Source of the DNA: Zanthoxylum bungeanum
Taxonomy: Eukaryota; Streptophyta; Magnoliopsida; Sapindales; Rutaceae
Direction of reading: 5' to 3'
NCBI GenBank assembly: GCA_019454045.1
Contig: SKCR01034822.1
Location: forward strand, 46,452 to 110,451
Length of the DNA stretch: 64,000 nt
Shown: positions 60,460-64,000 of the stretch, one piece after another
Layout: each line of letters opens with the position of its first letter
How positions within the stretch are numbered: position 1 is the stretch's first letter
The notes under the pieces: generated by a model
What the model was told of the DNA's origin: nothing
Databases searched by the model: none
What the model saw: only the letters and a program-made list of their open reading frames with translations
Translations under genes and position numbers: made by a program

Positions 60460-60849
60460 CAGCAATGATACCCACAAACATTTTACAAAAGTAAACAGGT
60501 AATAAAACTAAAGCACACAAAAGCAAAAAGACAAGCGAAAAGAGAATAAAGATATTAGTGACTAATCAGGTGAAACTTCTACTCCAAGTTACTAGTTGTT
60601 TTGTTTTATTCTAAATTATTGAATAAGTAAATTCTCCGATTATTTTTACCATTCTTCATATACACAGCCAACAAAATTTTAAACAACTCATTTTTGCCCA
60701 CAACAGTCATAAGTGCAGTTGATAAGAGAGTAATATTTTTGTCCTAAAGTTCTATCAGATTTCACACACCTTTTTGCAGCAATGGAATAATTTTTCTCAT
60801 TTTTCTGATTTTTTCTTTGATTTTTTATTTATTTATATACAATATCTTC

Positions 60850-61080
60850 CATCTATATAACGAGTGTTGGGTCGGTGGCTCCCAAACCAGTTGGCTTTAG
60901 GGCACCAGGTGTTAAGACACCCATACGGACTTAATTACTCAGACTTCAGATATATATATATTTTTGTAGCATCTTCGATCCATGTAACGAGCTTTGGGCC
61001 AGTGACTCCCAAACCAGTTGGTTTTAGGGCACTAGGTGTTAAAACACCCTTATAGACTTAATAACTCGGATCTCAGACGT
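60850..61080 (-). repeat. Tandem repeat between the LOG-like ORF and the 3' LTR, two units
   Basis: Two diverged units homologous to the 129-bp units of Athila-1 (CCCAAACCAGTTGG and GGGCAC.AGGTGTTAA on the plus strand) lie at about 60860-60950 and 60975-61070, separated by a (TA)n tract. Confidence 0.8.
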
Positions 61081-61665
61081 TTTTTTTTTTTTTTTTACTC
61101 CATTGCTTTTTGAGATGTTTCCTCCAATTAAACTAGAGCACTGAATATTACAAACTTTTCAATTTTAGCTCATGTCTGTATGTTACTATATATGTTGATA
61201 ATATCTGTCAACTGAGCATATGAAGATCCATTTTAGTCCGTTTTAAGGAGAATTCACAAATTAAATAATTCAAAATGAAATAAACAAAAATTAACTTGTT
61301 TCGAAATAGTTTTCAGATACGTCTCAGGAGTGGAAACTCCTTACAGCTATCTCTACCATTTCCACATCACCTTTTTAGTCAAAATAAAATACAAAAACAC
61401 AAAATATTTTTGTAATTTTTGAAAAATTTTTCAATTTTTTTTTGTATTTTTCGAAAAATTTTGAACTAAAAATAAAAATAACACACAAACTAAAAACAAT
61501 GTACTGATCAACTAATTCCCTCCCCCAAACCTAAATTAGACATTGTCCCCAATGTCTTAAACAGTAAAAGGAGGGTTAAGAAGGTCGTACCTGGTTAGTT
61601 GAAAATCTACAGGAAATTAAAGGTTAAGATCCAGATTAATCCGACGCCTCTTACAACGATCGTCC

Positions 61666-62268
61666 TCAGACCAATTTCTTTGAAAGGATAGGGTCAACTT
61701 GTGGTTCATAGGCTATGAGTTGGTCTATTAGATCCGGAGCAGTTCTGGCAGTGAAGAGGAGTTCTTTCATAGGTTTTGACACGAACCCATTTCTTCGGGA
61801 ATCATCAAGAAACACACAAAGAAAATCATAAAATCCATCAACATTAAACAGTCCAAGCGGTTTCTGGTGTATGTTCAGGTTCGCCCAAGATAGAACTATA
61901 AAAATTTCCTCCAATGTACCCAAGCCACCTGGAAAAGCGATAAAAGCATCATCACGGTTAATCATTTCTACCAGTCGTTCAGACATACCTGGCACGATCA
62001 GTTCCTCTCCGTTTGATGATCCAATAAGATTTGCCTCTGCCAAGGGTTTTGGGATGATTCCCAAAACATGACTGCCTCCCTCTTGTACAGCCTTTGAAAC
62101 GATCCCCATAAGTCCGAGATTGCCTCCGCCATATATTAAGTGCATATTCCTTGCAGCTAAGACTCGACCCAATTCATGTGCTGCTTCTACGTATTGTGGC
62201 TTAGTACCAACACTAGTACCGCAAAACACACAGATGTTTTCAACTCGTCTTCTTGAAGTGGTTTCCAT
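61666..62268 (-). CDS. Athila-2 accessory ORF-B: LOG-like cytokinin riboside 5'-monophosphate phosphoribohydrolase (200 aa)
   Basis: LOG enzymes hydrolyse cytokinin riboside 5'-monophosphates to free cytokinins and ribose 5-phosphate in cytosol and nucleus. The start is ATG at 62268 after AAAAA. Order: basic lead METTSRRR, ICVFCGTSVG (11-20), YGGGNLGLMG (46-55), IIPKPLAEANLIG, MSER (95-98; Arg retained, the usual following Lys is Leu) and PGGLGTLEE (113-121, signature with catalytic Glu), then HQKPLGLFNVDGFYDFL. Length is close to plant LOGs (about 200-220). There are no stops; only the last few residues are changed, because two bases are missing near 61675 relative to Athila-1, giving KKLV and TGA. 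It is intronless, as a retrocopied gene would be. It lies between ORF-A and the 3' LTR of the same element. Activity is untested. Confidence 0.92.
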   Translation of the reverse strand: METTSRRRVENICVFCGTSVGTKPQYVEAAHELGRVLAARNMHLIYGGGNLGLMGIVSKAVQEGGSHVLGIIPKPLAEANLIGSSNGEELIVPGMSERLVEMINRDDAFIAFPGGLGTLEEIFIVLSWANLNIHQKPLGLFNVDGFYDFLCVFLDDSRRNGFVSKPMKELLFTARTAPDLIDQLIAYEPQVDPILSKKLV

Positions 62269-62331
62269 TTTTTATGTATTTCTTTCTCAACTCCGGATGC
62301 CTTCAAAAGTGCAATGACGGGCTGAATTTAT

Positions 62332-62338
62332 AGTACCT
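62332..62338 (-). promoter_or_regulatory. Splice-acceptor-like site before the Athila-2 LOG ORF
   Basis: On the minus strand TCACCATTTTCAG/GTACTATAA, in the same place as in Athila-1 although the sequences around have diverged. Confidence 0.4.
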
Positions 62339-62603
62339 GAAAATGGTGAGTAATAATAGCACTAATATCTTCCAGAGGACAATTGTTAGCTAATAGTATC
62401 GTGATAGTCAAAAAGGTCTGGATCCTGTCGGAGAAAATTAAAAGAAAACAACAAAACAAATCACAATTATTAAGAAAAGACAAAGGATATAATATTTACA
62501 AGAAAAGTAACGGCTTGATTGACGTCTATGCTTCAGGGACAAGCTTCCCATCCAATTTTCTTCTAAATTGGCAAACAGAGTCTTTTGAGTCAGATTCCCG
62601 AGA

Positions 62604-63011
62604 CTAACAGTTGTCTTTCCTTTGGAATTGTGCATATAACATGCGAATTTCATGATACACACATCCACTGGGATATGTCTCAAGAGTTTTAGATATGTCA
62701 TCCAAAGACTCCTTACTCAAGCCATCCCTAATGAAGTAAATTTTATCTTCGCGGTTATCGGACACCATTCCTAAAGAACGACAACGAGTATTACAAAACA
62801 TGCGAGCACATTTATAATAAACACACATTCTTTTGGCTCTTCTCTTTTTAGCATATGTGCTCTTTCCTAAGCCAGACAGATGTGAAATAAAAGAGTCAGA
62901 AGACTCACCTGCCAATCGGACTCGTGCTTCAATTAACCAAAGAATGTCAGTAGGAATACCTTTGATCATCACTAATCTCATCCGTTCTAAACGAGCTTTG
63001 TAAACTTTCAT
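62604..63011 (-). CDS. Athila-2 accessory ORF-A: small basic Cys-containing protein (135 aa)
   Basis: The frame is open from an ATG at 63011 to a TAG at 62604. An earlier ATG (about 63075), matching that of Athila-1, is put out of frame by a missing base. Residues about 50-60 are the basic core STYAKKRRAKRM. Cysteines follow at about 62, 67, 72 and 76; the first position of the C-x2-C pair seen in Athila-1 is Tyr here. The tail (FIRDGLSKESLDD) is hydrophilic. Similarity with Athila-1 continues past the TAG to a shared stop at 62526-62528, so the ancestral protein was probably longer. The basic block directly before Cys pairs resembles carlavirus-type cysteine-rich nucleic-acid-binding proteins; unconfirmed. 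No signal peptide or membrane segment. Confidence 0.6.
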   Translation of the reverse strand: MKVYKARLERMRLVMIKGIPTDILWLIEARVRLAGESSDSFISHLSGLGKSTYAKKRRAKRMCVYYKCARMFCNTRCRSLGMVSDNREDKIYFIRDGLSKESLDDISKTLETYPSGCVYHEIRMLYAQFQRKDNC

Positions 63012-63208
63012 CAGAGATTTTTGAGGGAGAGAAGGAAATTGCTTGTGAAGATTGCGAGAGCATCTTCCATCTTGAAATGACTAAACCTGCAAAGACTAAA
63101 CACACAAAAATAAAACACACCAAATCACAATATATACGCAAATTGCATGGGTTGCCTCCCTGCTAGCGCTAAGTTTAAAGTCGTCAGCCAGACTTGACTT
63201 CTCGAACG

Positions 63209-63745
63209 TTAAGCTTGATCTGAAAGTGTAACACTTTCTTTTTGTCGCCCAAATGATTCTCCCCAGTAGTACTTGACACGCTTGTTTTTAACCTTGAAAG
63301 TTTTGTTAGCGTCAGAATCATGTATCTCAACGGCTCTATTTGGTAAAACTTTGGTGATCACAAATGGACCTGACCACCGTGATTTTGGCTTCCATGGGAA
63401 GAATTTCACCCTTGATTTGTTTAACAGTACCTTCTGCCCTGGTTCCAGTTGTATGCGCACTAACTTCTCATCATGTCTTTTCTTGCCCTTTTCTTTGTAC
63501 AATTTGGCATCCTTAAAAGGCTGATTGTGAAATTCCTCCAATTCGTTGAGCTGGTGGAACTTTTTCTCTTGTTTTGCTTGTAGAGCAAGAATTGGCTCTC
63601 TCAGTGCAAAAGATGCTTTATCTTTAGGCTCCACAGGCAATTGACATGTTTTAAGTTTGTCAGTAGAACTTTGTCTTTCATCAGAGTTCTGAATTGTACT
63701 GTGTATCACATCAAGTTTGAAACATTCCTCATTCTTTTTCATCAT
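63209..63745 (-). pseudogene. Athila-2 pol remnant: protease linker fused to integrase C-terminus
   Basis: One open frame of 178 codons joins the acidic linker after protease (EECFKLDVIHSTIQNSDE; STDKL) to the integrase tail (FHQLNELEEF, then KDAKLYKEKGKKRHDEK, SRWSGPFVITKVLPNRAVEI and VKYYWGESFGRQ). Against Athila-1, about 2.7 kb (roughly 42400 to 45110) is gone, removing RT, RNase H and the integrase catalytic core. A short segment (about 26 residues) at the joint has no match in Athila-1. It cannot support its own retrotransposition. Confidence 0.85.
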
Positions 63746-64000
63746 CTGGGAAATTCATGGCCTTGAAAACATTGAATGTTACTTCTTGGTCCTGTACCCT
63801 CATGGTTATTCTCTTTTTTGTACATCAATAATGGTTCGACCTGTAGCTAAGAATGGTCTCCCAATGATGATTGGCACGTCTGCGTCTTCCTCCATATCAA
63901 AGACAATAAAATCTGCTGGGAAAATGAATTTTTCAACCTTGACCAGCACATCCTCAACTACACCTCTCAGAAATACGAGCGTTCTATCGCAAGTTGCAGT
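63746..64000 (-). pseudogene. Athila-2 protease, C-terminal half, cut by window edge
   Basis: On the minus strand the sequence matches Athila-1 42060-42300: a DRTLV.LRGVVEDVLVK-like stretch, then PADFIVFDMEEDADVPIIIG and RPFLAT. The active-site part lies beyond 64000. A frame break near 63745 leads into the fusion frame. Confidence 0.8.

Larger units (their letters stand above)
58104..64000 (-). mobile_element. Athila-2: internally deleted Athila-type element with LOG-like gene, runs past the window end
   Basis: On the minus strand, from the window edge leftward: protease end (63746-64000), a protease-integrase fusion frame (63209-63745), accessory ORF-A (62604-63011), LOG-like ORF-B (61666-62268), two tandem-repeat units, the conserved cloverleaf block, polypurine tract and 3' LTR (58104-60293). 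RT, RNase H and most of integrase are missing. It is inserted in the SIRE-like gag. Its outer duplication cannot be checked because the other end is beyond 64000; the five bases at 58099-58103 are ATCTA. Confidence 0.93.

Overview
The window is nuclear DNA of a flowering plant, most likely a eudicot. It is dominated by nested, mostly broken retrotransposons, with one ordinary host gene at 28185-30814 (minus strand). The evidence is plant Ty1/copia, Tat and Athila elements, a tRNA-derived SINE, hAT and PIF/Harbinger DNA transposons, and a two-exon gene resembling Arabidopsis At4g08330. There are no rRNA, tRNA or organellar genes and no bacterial features.

Layout. 1-3849: end of a Ty1/copia element (copia-1, +) and part of its 3' LTR. 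3850-4716: LTR fragment of a SIRE-like copia. 4717-23964: a decayed Tat-type Ty3/gypsy element on the minus strand, with an antisense plant-mobile-domain gene near its 3' end. The Tat element is interrupted by two solo copia LTRs (7942-9957, TSD GTCCA; 14174-16799, TSD CAAGC) and by an hAT transposon (19722-22566, TSD GCCATAGG). 23965-28184: AT-rich intergenic DNA with a palindromic MITE-like element and a SINE. 28185-31103: the host gene and its upstream region. 31882-33145: a PIF/Harbinger-like element (TSD TAA). 33160-33450: a LINE-type RNase H remnant. 33505-35217 and 57224-58103: pieces of a minus-strand SIRE-like copia. That element was split by a 22 kb copia element (copia-2, 35218-57223, TSD CATTT), which itself holds a 12.4 kb Athila-type gypsy element (Athila-1, 38078-50485, TSD TACAC). 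58104 to the window end: a second Athila-family element (Athila-2, minus strand).

The most interesting content is in the two Athila elements. Between pol and the 3' LTR both carry the same accessory module in place of a recognisable env-like ORF. The module has (i) a small basic Cys-containing ORF resembling carlavirus-type nucleic-acid-binding proteins, (ii) a LONELY GUY (LOG)-like cytokinin-activating enzyme gene, (iii) a roughly 120-130 bp tandem repeat, and (iv) a 102-base non-coding block, 98% identical between the copies, that can fold as a cloverleaf. In Athila-1 the pol and accessory ORFs carry stops and frameshifts. In Athila-2 reverse transcriptase, RNase H and most of integrase are deleted, yet the LOG domain is open from its start through all motifs, and the small ORF is open over its conserved core. 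The Athila-2 LTR also carries a dense array of ACGTGGC (G-box/ABRE) motifs upstream of its TATA box. Splice-acceptor-like sites precede the accessory ORFs in both copies, and a conserved donor-like site lies in the LTR leader, suggesting retrovirus-like splicing. Whether any of this is expressed cannot be judged from the sequence.

Percentages and alignments quoted here were done by eye; no database search was run.
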